Shown: one piece after another, positions 1 to 9,710 of the stretch
Layout of the letters: each line of letters begins with the position of its first letter
Position numbering within the stretch: the first letter of the stretch is position 1
Origin: Neoarius graeffei
Lineage: Eukaryota > Chordata > Actinopteri > Siluriformes > Ariidae
Direction of reading: 5' to 3'
DNA: 64,000 bases
Assembly (NCBI RefSeq): GCF_027579695.1
Contig: NC_083596.1
Location: 16,021,759 to 16,085,758, forward strand
Program-made: the position numbers and the translations under genes
Notes under the pieces: model-generated
The model's input: the letters and a program-made list of their open reading frames with translations, nothing else
What the model was told of the DNA's origin: nothing
Database searches by the model: none

Positions 1-95
1 TTGTGTCTCCAACTAGTCGCAGGCTGTCGCAGCCCGGCTTTCCCTCGGCAGGCAAGGGAAAGCCGCTCGCTCAAGGGCACCTCAGCCCAAGGCCG
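1..95. mobile_element. MITE fragment (partial copy of the element at 898-1334)
   Basis: The first ~60 bases repeat the segment starting at 1031 (TTGTGTCTCCAACTAGTCGC and following). The match decays after about position 60 and then runs into a minus-strand SINE. It is cut by the window edge, so its true extent is unknown. Confidence 0.6.
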
Positions 96-103
96 CCCCA
101 TAT

Positions 104-276
104 TAACCTAACCGCATGTCTTTGGACTGTGGGGGAAACCGGAGCACCCGAGGAAACCCACACAGACACGGGTAGAACATGCAAACTCCACACAGAAAGG
201 CCCTTGCCGGCTGCTGGGCTCGAACCCAGAACCTTCTTGCTGCGAGGTGACCACTTGCACCAACGTGCCGTCCAGT
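104..276 (-). mobile_element. tRNA-headed SINE, copy 1 (partial)
   Basis: Minus-strand copy of the most abundant SINE of the window. On the minus strand the head reads like an A box/B box pair (GGTTCGAGCC-type B box), followed by the conserved CCCACAGTCCAAAGACATGC block. The 3' half is missing. It is followed by a GAATGAATGAATAACATTA flank that recurs after copy 2, so copies 1 and 2 look like a tandem duplication of about 396 bp. Confidence 0.75.
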
Positions 277-303
277 GAATGAATGAATAACATTATATTA
301 TCT

Positions 304-676
304 TCATCCATCCATTATCTGTAGTCGCTTATCCTGTTCTACAGAGTCGCAGGCAAGCTGGAGCCTATCCCAGCTGACTATGGGCAAGAGGCGGGGTAGA
401 CCCTGGACAAGTGGCCAGGTCATCGCAGGGCTGACACATAGAGACAAACAACCATTCACACTCACATTCACACCTACGGTCAATTTAGAGTCACCAGTTA
501 GCCTAACCTGCATGTCTTTGGACTGTGGGGGAAACCGGAGCACCTGGAGGAAACCCACGCGGACACGGGGAGAACATGCAAACTCCTCACAGAAAGGCCC
601 CTGCCAGCTGCTGGGCTCAAACCCAGAAACTTCTTGCTGCGAGGCGACCACTTACACCAACGTGCCGCCCAGTGAA
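304..676 (-). mobile_element. tRNA-headed SINE, copy 2 (near full length)
   Basis: Reads on the minus strand from the tRNA-like head (near 676) to the tail (near 304, ATCCATTATCTGTAG). The body has the block GGGATAGGCTCCAGC found in all the other copies. The family lacks coding capacity and must use a partner LINE. Other copies in the window have clean target-site duplications of 11-15 bp. Confidence 0.85.
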
Positions 677-701
677 TGAATGAATAACATTATATTATCT
701 T

Positions 702-1492
702 CATCTATCCATTATCTGTAGTCGCTTATCCTGTTCTACAGAGTTGCAGGCAAGCTGGAGCCTATCCCAGCTGACTACGGGCGAGAGGCAGGGTACACCC
801 TGGACAAGTCGCCAGGTCATCGCAGGGCTGACACATAGAGACAAACAACCATTCACACTCACAGTCACATCTACAGTCCATTTAGAGTCACCAGTTAGGG
901 TAGTATCTCACTGGGTTGCGAGAGCCCGTGACTAGTTGGAGACACAACAATTGTGATAAAATATGCAAATTAGCGACAATTTTCACTTGGAATCACACTG
1001 AATTGATATTCGCATATTTTACCGCAATTGTTGTGTCTCCAACTAGTCGCAGGTTGTCGCAGCCCGGCTTTCCCTCGGCAGGCAGGGAAGTAGAGGAAGC
1101 CTCACGGAAACTGACTTGAGAAGGGTTTGCGACGGCTTTGCGACGCATTTACGGCTATTTTGAGATAAATTTTGTCGCACTAATTTTTGAACATGTTCAA
1201 AATTTCAGCAACAAAGGAGCAACTCGTGAAGAAATTGAGAAGCCCCGCAAATGTTTCAAGACACTTTTGAAACTCTCTCGCGAATGACATTCGCAATTTG
1301 TTGCAAGCTGTCATAGCCCAGTGAGATACTGGCTTTAGCCTAACCTGCATGTCTTTGGGGGAAACCCACACAGACATGGTGAGATCATGCAAACTCCACA
1401 CAGAAAGGCCCCTGCCGGCTGCTGGACTCGAACCCAGAAGCTTCTTACTATGAGGTGACTGTGCTAACCACGACACCACCGTGCTGCCCAAT
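702..1492 (-). mobile_element. tRNA-headed SINE, copy 3, split by a MITE
   Basis: The 3' half lies at 702-897 and the 5' half at 1338-1492, both minus. The two halves join exactly at the point where copy 2 is continuous (CCAGTTA/GCCTAACC). The interruption is the 437-bp element at 898-1334, so this SINE is older than the MITE. The 5' half also has a small internal deletion. Confidence 0.8.
898..1334. mobile_element. Nonautonomous DNA transposon (PIF/Harbinger-like MITE)
   Basis: Terminal inverted repeats share AGTATCTCACTGGG (left near 902, right as its complement near 1317-1330). The insertion point in the host SINE shows a 3-bp TTA duplication (895-897 and 1335-1337), which fits PIF/Harbinger targeting. 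A second internal inverted repeat (arms about 932-963 and 1007-1052) forms a strong hairpin around ACTAGTTGGAGACACAACAA. No ORF is seen. The superfamily call rests on the TTA duplication and is an inference. Confidence 0.65.
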
Positions 1493-1556
1493 AAATAAAT
1501 AAATAAATAAATGAATAAGATTATTAATTCTTAAAAAAAACCCTCTATATTATCTT

Positions 1557-1557
<1 letters not shown>

Positions 1558-1628
<71 letters not shown>
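1558..1628. repeat. (TA)n microsatellite
   Basis: About 35 TA dinucleotides in a row, directly abutting the palindromic element at 1625-1765. Short ORFs translated as alternating Ile/Tyr here are microsatellite artefacts. Confidence 0.95.
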
Positions 1629-1632
<4 letters not shown>

Positions 1633-2350
1633 ATTTACCAGCTGGGAGGTCCGTATGGTGAAATACCATGACCGAGGTCTTGAAAGTAGAGGCCCTTGGT
1701 CAGTTTTCAAGGCCGAGGTCACGGTATTTCACCATATGGACCTCCCAGCTGGTAAATAACATATATTTATTTTTTTCGCAGTCCGGTTTCCATCAAATCC
1801 TGCACTCTGATTGGCTGGCGAGCGGATCCGTATCCTACGATACAGACCCCAGTTACGGACCCCAGTTATGGACCATGGACCTTTTTTCCATGGCAGGAAA
1901 AAAAATACATTTTGCTGCCTATGTAGGCCCCTATTTATACAAAATTGAGTCATTCAGGATTCAGCCATGTTTTTGCTTGGCGTTAGCAACAGTTACAGGT
2001 TTTTAGCTTTCTCCTGAAATGTTTTCTTTTATTTCTTCTTCCTCAGGGTAGTAAAACTCGCTTTCGCTGTGAACACTGTCGTTATCACTATCCATGCTGT
2101 AAAATTAATGCTATTCTCCTGGCTGGCAGAAATTTATAAGATTTTTGATAATCTTATAAATAAATCTTATAAAAAAAAGATAAATGTTGACAAAAAATGC
2201 TACTATGTTTGTTGTTGTTGTGAACGAGTGAGCCGCCAGAGGTCCATAACCAGGGTCCGTGACTGGGGTCCGTATCGTAGGATATGGACCCGCTTGCCAG
2301 CCAATCAGAGCGCAGGATTTGATGGAAACCGGACCACGAAAAAAATAAAG
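1625..2350. mobile_element. Composite foldback element, two nested inverted repeats
   Basis: A first palindrome has arms 1625-1686 and 1703-1765 (sharing GTTATTTACCAGCTGGGAGG). A second, wider inverted repeat has arms about 1779-1877 and 2241-2337, sharing GATTGGCTGGC / GCCAGCCAATC and repeats of GGGTCCGT. The intervening 1885-2232 segment is AT-rich and encodes nothing recognised. Likely one nonautonomous DNA transposon (or two adjacent ones). Ends and superfamily are not resolved. Confidence 0.55.
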
Positions 2351-2370
2351 TATATTGTCTTTTGTTCTGG

Positions 2371-2722
2371 GCGGCATGGTGGTGTAGTGGTTAGCGCTGT
2401 TGCCTCACAGCAAGAAGGTCTGGGTTCGAGCCCCGTGGCCGGCGAGGGCCTTTCTGTGCGGAGTTTGCATGTTGTCCGTGTGGGTTTCCTCCGGGTGCTC
2501 TGGTTTCATCCAAAGACATGCAGGTTAGGTTAACTGGTGACTCTAAATTGACTGTAGGTGTGAATGTGAGTGTGAATGGTTGTCTGTGTCTATGTGTCAG
2601 CCCTGTGATGACCTGGCGACTTGTCCAGGGTGTACCCCGCCTTTCCCCTGTAGTCAGCTGGGATAGGCTCCAGCGACCCTGTAGAACAGGATATAGCGGC
2701 TAGAGATAATGAGATGAGATCT
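2371..2722 (+). mobile_element. tRNA-headed SINE, copy 4 (full length)
   Basis: Starts with GGGCGGCATGGTGGTGTAGT (A-box-like), has B-box GGTTCGAGCCC near 2433, the shared body, and ends in the GAGATAATGAGATGAGAT tail. It lies about 640 bp upstream of the mlxipl start codon. Confidence 0.9.
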
Positions 2723-3356
2723 TTCGTTCTTTCTAGTTATTTTTAGAAAGGTAATGAATCCAAACATTTGTGCTGTACTGCATAATCAGCCCTATATTTA
2801 ATTCCTATGCAATGATAGTTCATACTTTATTATTAAAGTACTACGTTAACAATGGATTTAAGTCTTTTGACAAAAAAGTGATGAAAGTTATTCTTAAAAA
2901 ACAAAACAAAGCAAAAAACACTGATTGATTTACTATTTATTTCACCAAGCCTACGATTGTAGAAAAATCCTAATATATTTTATTTCCATCACTTGTGACT
3001 TAAAGATGCTGTAAAACGATTTTTGGATGCAGTGCTCCTTTAAAAGTGATCATATCAGTCCAGTCCAGTCCAGCTGCTGACCGGGACAGAGGTTGCGCTT
3101 TACGTTATGCAACATTCTGCAACACTGCAAGCCGTTTTGATCTGGTTTTTCAAAGCAGCCGCTCTTTTCCATCTGAGGATCCAAACTTCTGTGACCTTTG
3201 ACTCGGTGACACGACATGAGATCTGGCGTTACTGCACGCGAGCTGAGATGAGATGAAATGAGATGAGATGAGATATGAGGCGTGTCCGTGTCCACAGAGC
3301 GTCACTTCTACCGGCGGTGTGGGGAATTGAACGAATACCCGCTTGTGGAGGAGATC
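2723..3356 (+). promoter_or_regulatory. Upstream flank / presumed promoter and 5' UTR of mlxipl
   Basis: No gene is seen. Up to about 3050 the sequence is AT-rich; from about 3060 GC content rises. Positions 3243-3276 are an orphan run of GATGA units that resembles the tail of the local SINE family, without the SINE body. The frame of exon 1 stays open upstream of the chosen ATG back to at least 3282 with no in-frame ATG. No TATA box or ChoRE can be claimed by eye. The transcription start is unknown. Confidence 0.4.
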
Positions 3357-3697
3357 ATGGCAAAGCTGGAGAAGTTTTCCGAGCCCCCGAAAAAGACTCA
3401 GATCGTTGACTCGGAGTCTGACTCGGAGCAGGATGACGGTTTGACTCACGTGGAATGTGCCGGTTCCGGCGCGAGCTCGGAGACGGTGCGGCGCGCGCAG
3501 GTGATCCACAGCGGACACTTCATGGTTTCTTCACCGCACAGTGATCCTGCACCGCGCAGAAGGAGAACTTATTACGACTTCGACACGGTGAACAAGCCGC
3601 GCTGTCAGACCTACAGCTTCGGGCCGTTCAGCTCCGGCAGACTGAGCATCGACCCAACACTCACCCGTCTCTTCGAGTGCATGACACTGGCATACAG
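3357..3697 (+). CDS. mlxipl: mlxipl exon 1 (start codon, Mondo conserved regions I-II)
   Basis: ATG at 3357 (MAKLEKFSEP) is the first in-frame ATG. The open frame to its left begins only with GTG and is read as 5' UTR or an untested extension. An acidic Ser/Asp stretch (SDSEQDD) precedes VIHSGHFMVSSPHSD (region I). The exon ends with SIDPTLTRLFECMTLAY, the nuclear-export/14-3-3-related region II. The donor CAG|GTAACA at 3697/3698 leaves phase 2, and joining to exon 2 restores Ser. Confidence 0.93.
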
Positions 3698-3724
3698 GTA
3701 ACAGCATGCAAACACACCTCTGCA

Positions 3725-3757
3725 CAAACAAACAAACAAACAAACAAACAAACAAAA
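3725..3757. repeat. (AAAC)n microsatellite
   Basis: About eight AAAC units just inside intron 1, 27 bp after the exon 1 donor. Confidence 0.9.
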
Positions 3758-3826
3758 CAACTTTATCTTCAGCATAGGGGTCAAAGACCAGAACGATTTT
3801 CAGTGCAGCAATAAATTAGAAGTACA

Positions 3827-4005
3827 CTCCTTAGAGTGCCTACCTCCCCAAGCCACACATTATCAACGTCAGAATCACAAAGGATGATACTAAAGCTGTG
3901 CACCAAATTTCATAAAAATCTCTTCACTACTTTTCGACTTACGTTGGGAACAGATGAACGAATGGAGGTGAAAACCTTCTCCAATAAAGTTGGCAGAGAT
4001 CATAA
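3827..4005 (-). repeat. Interspersed repeat related to 50826-51034
   Basis: On the minus strand it reads CTCTGCCAACTTTATTGGAG, then TCTGTTCCCAACGTAA and ATGAAATTTGGTG, matching in order the copy at 50826-51034. No coding capacity is seen. The repeat class is not recognised. Confidence 0.6.
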
Positions 4006-4072
4006 AGCACCAAGCTACACACAGTGCCCTCCGTTTATTGGCATGACTTAGAAAGATTAGTTAAAGGGTTAG

Positions 4073-5228
4073 AAAAAAAATCCACCCTTTGGTGAAGTCG
4101 TTTGATCTCCCGCTGGAAAAATGGGAAAAATCCACCCTTTGGTGAAGTCGTTTGATCTCCCGCTGGAAAAATGGGAAAAATTCACCCTTTGGTGAAGTCG
4201 TTTGATCTCCCGCTGGAAAAATGGGAAAAAAACACCCTTTGGTGAAGTCGTTTGATCTCCCGCTGGAAAAATGGGAAAAATCCACCCTTTGGTGAAGTCG
4301 TTTGATCTCCCGCTGGAAAAATGGGAAAAAATCCACCCTTTGGTGAAGTCGTTTGATCTCCCGCTGGGAAAATGGGAAAAATTCACCCTTTGGTGAAGTC
4401 GTTTGATCTCCCGCTGGAAAAATGGGAAAAAAATCCACCCTTTGGTGAAGTCGTTTGATCTCCCGCTGGAAAAATGGGAAAAATCCACCCTTTGGTGAAG
4501 TCGTTTGATCTCCCGCTGGAAAAATGGGAAAAATTCACCCTTTGGTGAAGTCGTTTGATCTCCCGCTGGAAAAATGGGAAAAAAATCCACCCTTTGGTGA
4601 AGTCGTTTGATCTCCCGCTGGAAAAATGGGAAAAATCCACCCTTTGGTGAAGTCGTTTGATCTCCCGCTGGGAAAATGGGAAAAATCCACCCTTTGGTGA
4701 AGTCGTTTGATCTCCCGCTGGAAAAATGGGAAAAAATCCACCCTTTGGTGAAGTCGTTTGATCTCCCGCTGGAAAAATGGGAAAAATCCACCCTTTGGTG
4801 AAGTCGTTTGATCTCCCGCTGGAAAAATGGGAAAAATCCACCCTTTGGTGAAGTCGTTTGATCTCCCGCTGGAAAAATGGGAAAAATCCACCCTTTGGTG
4901 AAGTCGTTTGATCTCCCGCTGGAAAAATGGGAAAAATCCACCCTTTGGTGAAGTCGTTTCATCTACCGCTGGAAAAATGGGAAAAATCCACCCTTTGGTG
5001 AAGTCGTTTCATCTACCGCTGGAAAAATCCACCCTTTGGTGAAGTCGTTTCATCTCCCGCTGGAAAAATGGGAAAAATCCACCCTTTGAAGTTGTTTCAT
5101 CTACCGCTGGAAAAATCCACCCTTTGGTGAAGTCGCTTCATCTCCAATTGGGAAAATGGGAAAAATCTAACCTTAGGTATAGTTCTTTAATCTCCCACTG
5201 AAAAAATGGGAAAAATCCACCCTTTAGT
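4073..5228. repeat. 50-bp minisatellite, about 23 units
   Basis: Head-to-tail units of about 50 bp containing CCACCCTTTGGTGAAGTCG, TTTGATCTCCCGCTGG and AAAAATGGGAAAAA. Unit length varies 50-52 bp through the A-tract. The first ~18 units are nearly identical. The last ones (after about 4950) decay (GATCTC to CATCTAC, deletions), which suggests growth at the left. All three minus-strand frames of the unit lack stops, so long overlapping minus ORFs (up to 297 codons at 4069-4962) arise by composition. It lies in intron 1 of mlxipl. Confidence 0.95.
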
Positions 5229-5640
5229 TGAAAAATTTTTATTCAGAGAAAAACAAGTCAATCATCAAGAAAGAACTATTTTCAACAAACACATTTGCCA
5301 CAGCTAGTCAACAGTTGTGAATGCTAACAATAGCCATGTTTGTTGTTTACATCTGTTATGATAATGTTAGGTATTTTCTTACATCCGAAGCCGACATGAG
5401 GTAGTTGGATATGACAATGATGGGCTATGCTCCTCCCCCCAATGCTCTCTCGCACTCTCTCTCTCATGGACTTGCCCTCCAGCAGTAGTCAGGCAGTGCG
5501 CGTTCAGGTGTTTTGGAGGAGTGCTGTAGAGGGGGTGGGATTTTTCACTTGGATACTTCCAAAATCTAGCTTACTTTTGCTGGTTCCTCTAAAATTATAT
5601 ACCCTTGCCTTTTAATATTACACCTTTATATCTCTGTAGG
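5229..5640. other. Intron 1 sequence with no recognised feature
   Basis: AT-rich with a short CT-rich patch at 5435-5465. Nothing coding is supported. Confidence 0.5.
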
Positions 5641-5812
5641 GGAAGCCATAGCCTAATGGTTAGAGAAACAGTTTTGGGACCAAAAGGTTGCTGGTTTGAT
5701 TCCCTGGACCAGCAGGACTGGCTTAAGTGCCCTTGAGCAAGGTGCCCAACCTCTCTGGCAAGAATGGTGGCGTACCCTGTGTCTGATTAGCCAGAGAAAA
5801 ACTGACTGACTG
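5641..5812 (+). mobile_element. Second tRNA-derived SINE family
   Basis: Begins GGAAGCCATAGCCTAATGGT (A-box-like), has a degenerate B box (GGTTTGATTCC near 5693), then CTTGAGCAAGGTGCCCAACC and ends with repeated GACT units near 5800-5812. Its sequence is distinct from the abundant SINE. Confidence 0.75.
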
Positions 5813-6166
5813 ATATCTCTGTAGACTCAAAAGGTCATTTAAATATGACTAGCTTCTGAAGAAATGTATTGAAGACTGTTGTGATAAATGACGACAATTT
5901 TGCACTTTTTAAAAATGATTCCTCACCTCACCTCACATACACTGACCAAATGTATGTGGACACTTTACCATCACACCCATGGTTGTTGAACATCCCATTC
6001 CAGATTTAGTCCCCCTTTGTTATTATAATAACCTCCTCTTCTGGAAGGCTTTCCACTAGATTTTGGAGTATGGCTGTGGGGATTTGTGTTCATTCAGCCG
6101 CAAGAGCATTAGTGAGATCAAGCACTGATGTTGGACGATGAGGTCTGTGGTGCAGTCGGTGCACTC

Positions 6167-6487
6167 TTAGAAAGGACGTGTTAAAACTGACACAAAGCGT
6201 ATTCAATTCTCACACATCAATGGGAGAGTTTTGGGGCAACGCTTATGTTAATTTTAACACATTCACTGTGTTAATGAGTTTAACATGAAAATGTAATATT
6301 AACACATTGTGTGCTGTGTAAAGCAAATCACTCTACACATATTGTGCTGAATTCTGTGGACAAATACAGTACAGAGGTTGTATTAATTTTAAAACTACAC
6401 ATAACTATGTGTAAAACGGCTGACAAAATGTGTGAACTAGAGTGCGACACATAATTTGTGTAATTTTCCTACACATTCCTTCTAAAG
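6167..6487. mobile_element. MITE with TTAGAA(A/G)G(G/A) ends
   Basis: Left end CTTAGAAAGGACGTGT; the complement of the right end near 6470-6485 is TTAGAAGGAATGTGT. The interior is rich in TTAACACA-type words and has no ORF. It sits inside the broken Tc1 at 5940-7210. Confidence 0.5.
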
Positions 6488-6995
6488 GCCAATTTATGCT
6501 GACAACCCAGTCCTCGCAGATGGCGTCGCAGATGGCGTCTGCGAAGCCCCCCCCCTTCGCAGACGCTCTGCGCGCACCTCCCAAAAATTGTGACCACTGC
6601 AGACAGCCTCGCAGACAGCGTCGCAGACAAGAGGGCTCTGATTGGTCCACTCTACATCCGCTGTACACGCACTTCCGCTTCCCTACTTTCCCGGTTTGGT
6701 TTGTTTTCACGACCGCCATTTTTAAAAACACGAGCGAAGATGGAGCAGCACGAAGAGCGGTTGATCGAGGAAGTGAGGAAGTACGTACATCTATACGACT
6801 CCAGTTCTAGTCATTATAAGTAACCGGAGGATAAACACTCCACTAACCACACCCACCAACTACTCCTAGCGATTTCGCGACTTCGCGCCCCCTTGCGTTG
6901 TGGCAGTAAATAACATCGCGCATGCCTATTACTCCCCGCTCAATGATAAATTACAACTGTCTGCGAAAAGCTATCTGCGAAAGCCTTGTCGCAAG
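6488..6995 (+). mobile_element. PIF/Harbinger-derived element with MADF-type start exon
   Basis: GC-rich block with repeated CGCAGA words at both ends (TCGCAGATGGCG near 6515; CTGCGAAAGCC near 6975). At 6739 an ATG opens a short frame (MEQHEERLIEEVRKY, then LYDSSSSHYK) that resembles the first helix of MADF/Myb-SANT-like proteins encoded beside Harbinger transposases. The frame then stops near 6823. The family call is inferred from these residues and no transposase is present. Confidence 0.5.
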
Positions 6996-7220
6996 AGCAT
7001 GCAGAGGCGTTAAGAGTGTGTTTCAGTTCATTCCAAAGGTGGTCAGTGTGGTTGAGGTCAGGGCTCTGTGCAGGACACTCGAGTTCTTTCACTCCAACTT
7101 TGTTAAACCATGACTTCATGGAGCTTGCTTTGTGCACAGGGGCATTGTCGTGCTGGAACAGGTTTGGGCCTCGTAGTTCCACTGAAGGAAATTGTAATGC
7201 TACAGTATATACTTATAGGG

Positions 7221-7759
7221 CAGAGCAGGGAGACTTGGGACAAGTTTTCAAGTTTGTAGATTGTGTAAAATTCTTTGCTGGTAGCATCACATTCATATTG
7301 CTCAAGAGAGAATTTACTATACCCTCTTACAACATTAGTTTCTTAGCTTGTAACATATACGGACCTTCAGGCTTCACTTTTTCTGCCGTTATTTTTTTGG
7401 AAGGAGACATGAGACACTGAGGGGATTTATGGGACATTATGTTGGGAGACTTGGGACATAGTGGGGACACGTGGAACAAAAATAAATATCTAGGTCTTTA
7501 TGTTTAATTTTGACTTACTATCAAAACTTGTAACATATGAACTGTATGAAAACACAGTGCTGGTACAGTGATAGAAAAATGTCAGTTGACCCGAAACCTG
7601 ATGAGACAAAACAGTTCTATTCTCAAGAAGGAATGAAATAAGTTTCATTTACTTGTAGGGACACGCTCACATTTTAACAAAATTCTTCAATAATTTTATA
7701 TTTGTAAACCACAAGAAAAAACCTGTAACATGATGAACTGTCCCAACTCTCCTTATCTG
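7221..7759. mobile_element. Putative MITE with GGGAGACTTGGGACA ends
   Basis: Left end CAGAGCAGGGAGACTTGGGA; the complement of the right end is CAGATAAGGAGAGTTGGGAC. The word GAGACTTGGGACA recurs inside near 7445. No ORF is recognised. Sequence from 7760 to 8101 shows no identified feature. Confidence 0.5.
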
Positions 7760-8103
7760 ACCATTTTTTTGGGGAAAAAAAAACCTTAAATGTTTTTTCC
7801 CCAGAATTTAACTTTAATAAATAATACTATATATGGTACCTCTAGGTTACATACTTTAATTCCTAACAAACCCTGAATTCACCAGCGTACATTACATCAT
7901 AGAGTGGAGGTGAAGTAGAAAATACAAGTTTTGGTTGATGGAAATATTGAACTGCACTAACCTTACTGCAGCATCTAGCTTCATGGCTCCAAAGGAAATG
8001 GATTACTCTAAGGGGCAACATCTAACTTCTGACGCCATCTAAAACCTGACTGGTTGAAATGTATTTATGGGAATGCAAAGTGTCCCGAGTCAAGCCAGTC
8101 TTA

Positions 8104-9708
8104 CAGTGGTGCTTGAAAGTTTGTGAACCCTGTAGAATTTTCTATATTTCTGCATAAATATGACCTAAAACATCATCAGATTTTCACACAAGTCCTAAAA
8201 GTAGATAAAGAGAACCCAGTTAATCAAATCAGACAAAAATATTATACTTGGTCATTTATTTATTGAGGAAAATGATCCAATATTACATATCTGTGAGTGG
8301 CAAAAGTATGTGAACCTTTGCTTTCAGTATCTGTTGTGACTCCCTTGTGCAGCAATAACTGCAACTAAACGTTTCCGGTAACTGTTGATCAGTCCTGCAC
8401 ACCGGCTTGGAGGAATTTTAGCCCATTCCTCTGTACAGAACAGCTTCAACTCTGGGATGTTGGTGGGTTTCCTCACATGAACTGCTCGCTTCAGGTCCTT
8501 CCACAACATTTCGATTGGATTAAGGTCAGGACTTTGACTTGGCCATTCCAAAACATTCACTTTATTCTTCTTTAACCATTCTCTAATAGAACGACTTGTG
8601 TGCTTAGGGTCATTGTCTTGCTGCATGACCCACCTTCTCTTGAGATTCAGTTCATGGATAGATGTCCTGACATTTTCCTTTAGGATTCGCTGGTATAATT
8701 CAGAATTCATTGTTCCATCAATGATGGCAAGCCGTCCTGGCCCAGATGCAGCAAAACAGGCCCAAACCATGATACTACCACCACCATGTTTCACAGATGG
8801 GATAAGGTTCTTATTGCTGGAATGCAGTGTTTTCCTTTCTCCAAACATAACGCTTCTCATTTAAACCAAAATGTTCTATTTTGGTCTCATCCATCCACAA
8901 AACATTTTTCCAATAGCCTTCTGGCTTGTCCATGTGCTTTTTTTCAAACTGCAGATGAGCAGCAATGTTGTTTTTGGAGAGCAGTGGCTTTCTCCTTGCA
9001 ACCCTACCATGCATACCATTGTTGTTCAGTGTTCTTCTGATGGTGGACTCATGAACATTAATATTAGCCAGTGTGAGAGAAGACTTCAGTTGCTTAGAAG
9101 TTATCCTGGGGTCCTTTGTGACCTCGCCGACTATTACACACCTTGCTCTTGGAGTGATCTTTGTTGGTCAACCACTCCTGGGGAGGGTAACAATGGTCTT
9201 GAATTTCCTCCATTTGTAAACAATCTGTCTGACTGTGGATTGGTGGAGTCCAAATTCTTGAGAGATGGTTTTGTAACCTTTTCCAGCCTGATGAGCATCA
9301 ACAACACTTTTTTTCTGAGGTCCTCAGAAATCTCCTTTGTTCGTGCCATGATACACTTCCACAAACGTGTTGTGAAGATCAGACTTTGATAGATCCCTGT
9401 TCTTTAAATAAAACAGGGTGCCCACTTACACCTGATTGTATTGATTGAAAACATCTGACTCTAATTTCACCTTCAAATTAACTGCTACTCCTAGAGGTTC
9501 ACATACTTTTGCCACTCACAGATATGTAATATTGGATCATTTTCCTCAATAAATAAGTGACCAAGTCTAATATTTTTGTCTCATTTGTTTAACTGGATTC
9601 TCTTTATCTACTTTTAGGACTTGTGTGAAAATCTGATGATGTTTTGGGTCATATTTATGTAGAAATATAGAAAATTCTAAAGGGTTCACAAACTTTCAAG
9701 CACCACTG
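8104..9708 (-). mobile_element. Tc1-like transposon with long inverted repeats, full length
   Basis: A 1,605-bp element flanked by TA (8102-8103, 9709-9710). The inverted repeats are about 220 bp long, start CAGTGGTGCTTGAAAG, and contain a second repeated block (GTGGCAAAAGTATGTGAACC), an IR/DR arrangement. The transposase lies on the minus strand and is broken (see 8324-9349). Confidence 0.92.
8324..9349 (-). pseudogene. Tc1 transposase pseudogene (DD34E)
   Basis: Reads from MARTKEISED near 9349 down to the stop at 8324. Helix-turn-helix part: frame-shifted (9134-9349). Middle: WMDETKI, first catalytic Asp (8811-9014). C-terminal part intact: QQDNDPKHTSR, second Asp, and SPDLNPIEMLW, catalytic Glu, in 8324-8860. 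At least two frameshifts separate the three pieces, so it cannot make a full protein. Confidence 0.88.
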
Positions 9709-9710
9709 TA

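Larger units (their letters stand above)
5940..7210 (-). pseudogene. Tc1-like element, truncated and interrupted
   Basis: The left inverted repeat starts CACTGACCAAATGTATGTGG after a TA at 5938-5939. The transposase remnant reads on the minus strand at 6997-7182: FQHDNAPVH carries the second catalytic Asp and SPDLNHTDHLW shows the Glu of the usual PIE motif replaced. The 6167-6995 interval is occupied by two other elements, and the far end is lost at about 7210. It is inactive: the N-terminal DNA-binding part is missing. Confidence 0.75.

Noticed and set aside
1531..1722. Ile/Tyr repeat peptides (also at 47543 and 60945)
   Set aside because: Translations of (TA)n microsatellites.
3282..3356. 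GTG start for mlxipl giving a 25-residue longer protein
   Set aside because: Non-AUG start is unsupported here; the first ATG at 3357 gives a plausible Mondo N-terminus.
4069..4962. 297-codon minus ORF (repeats of SGRSNDFTKG and related)
   Set aside because: It lies wholly in the 50-bp minisatellite; parallel ORFs exist in the other minus frames, so openness is a composition effect.
4073..5228. CRISPR-like array
   Set aside because: Units are contiguous with no variable spacers, and the DNA is vertebrate.
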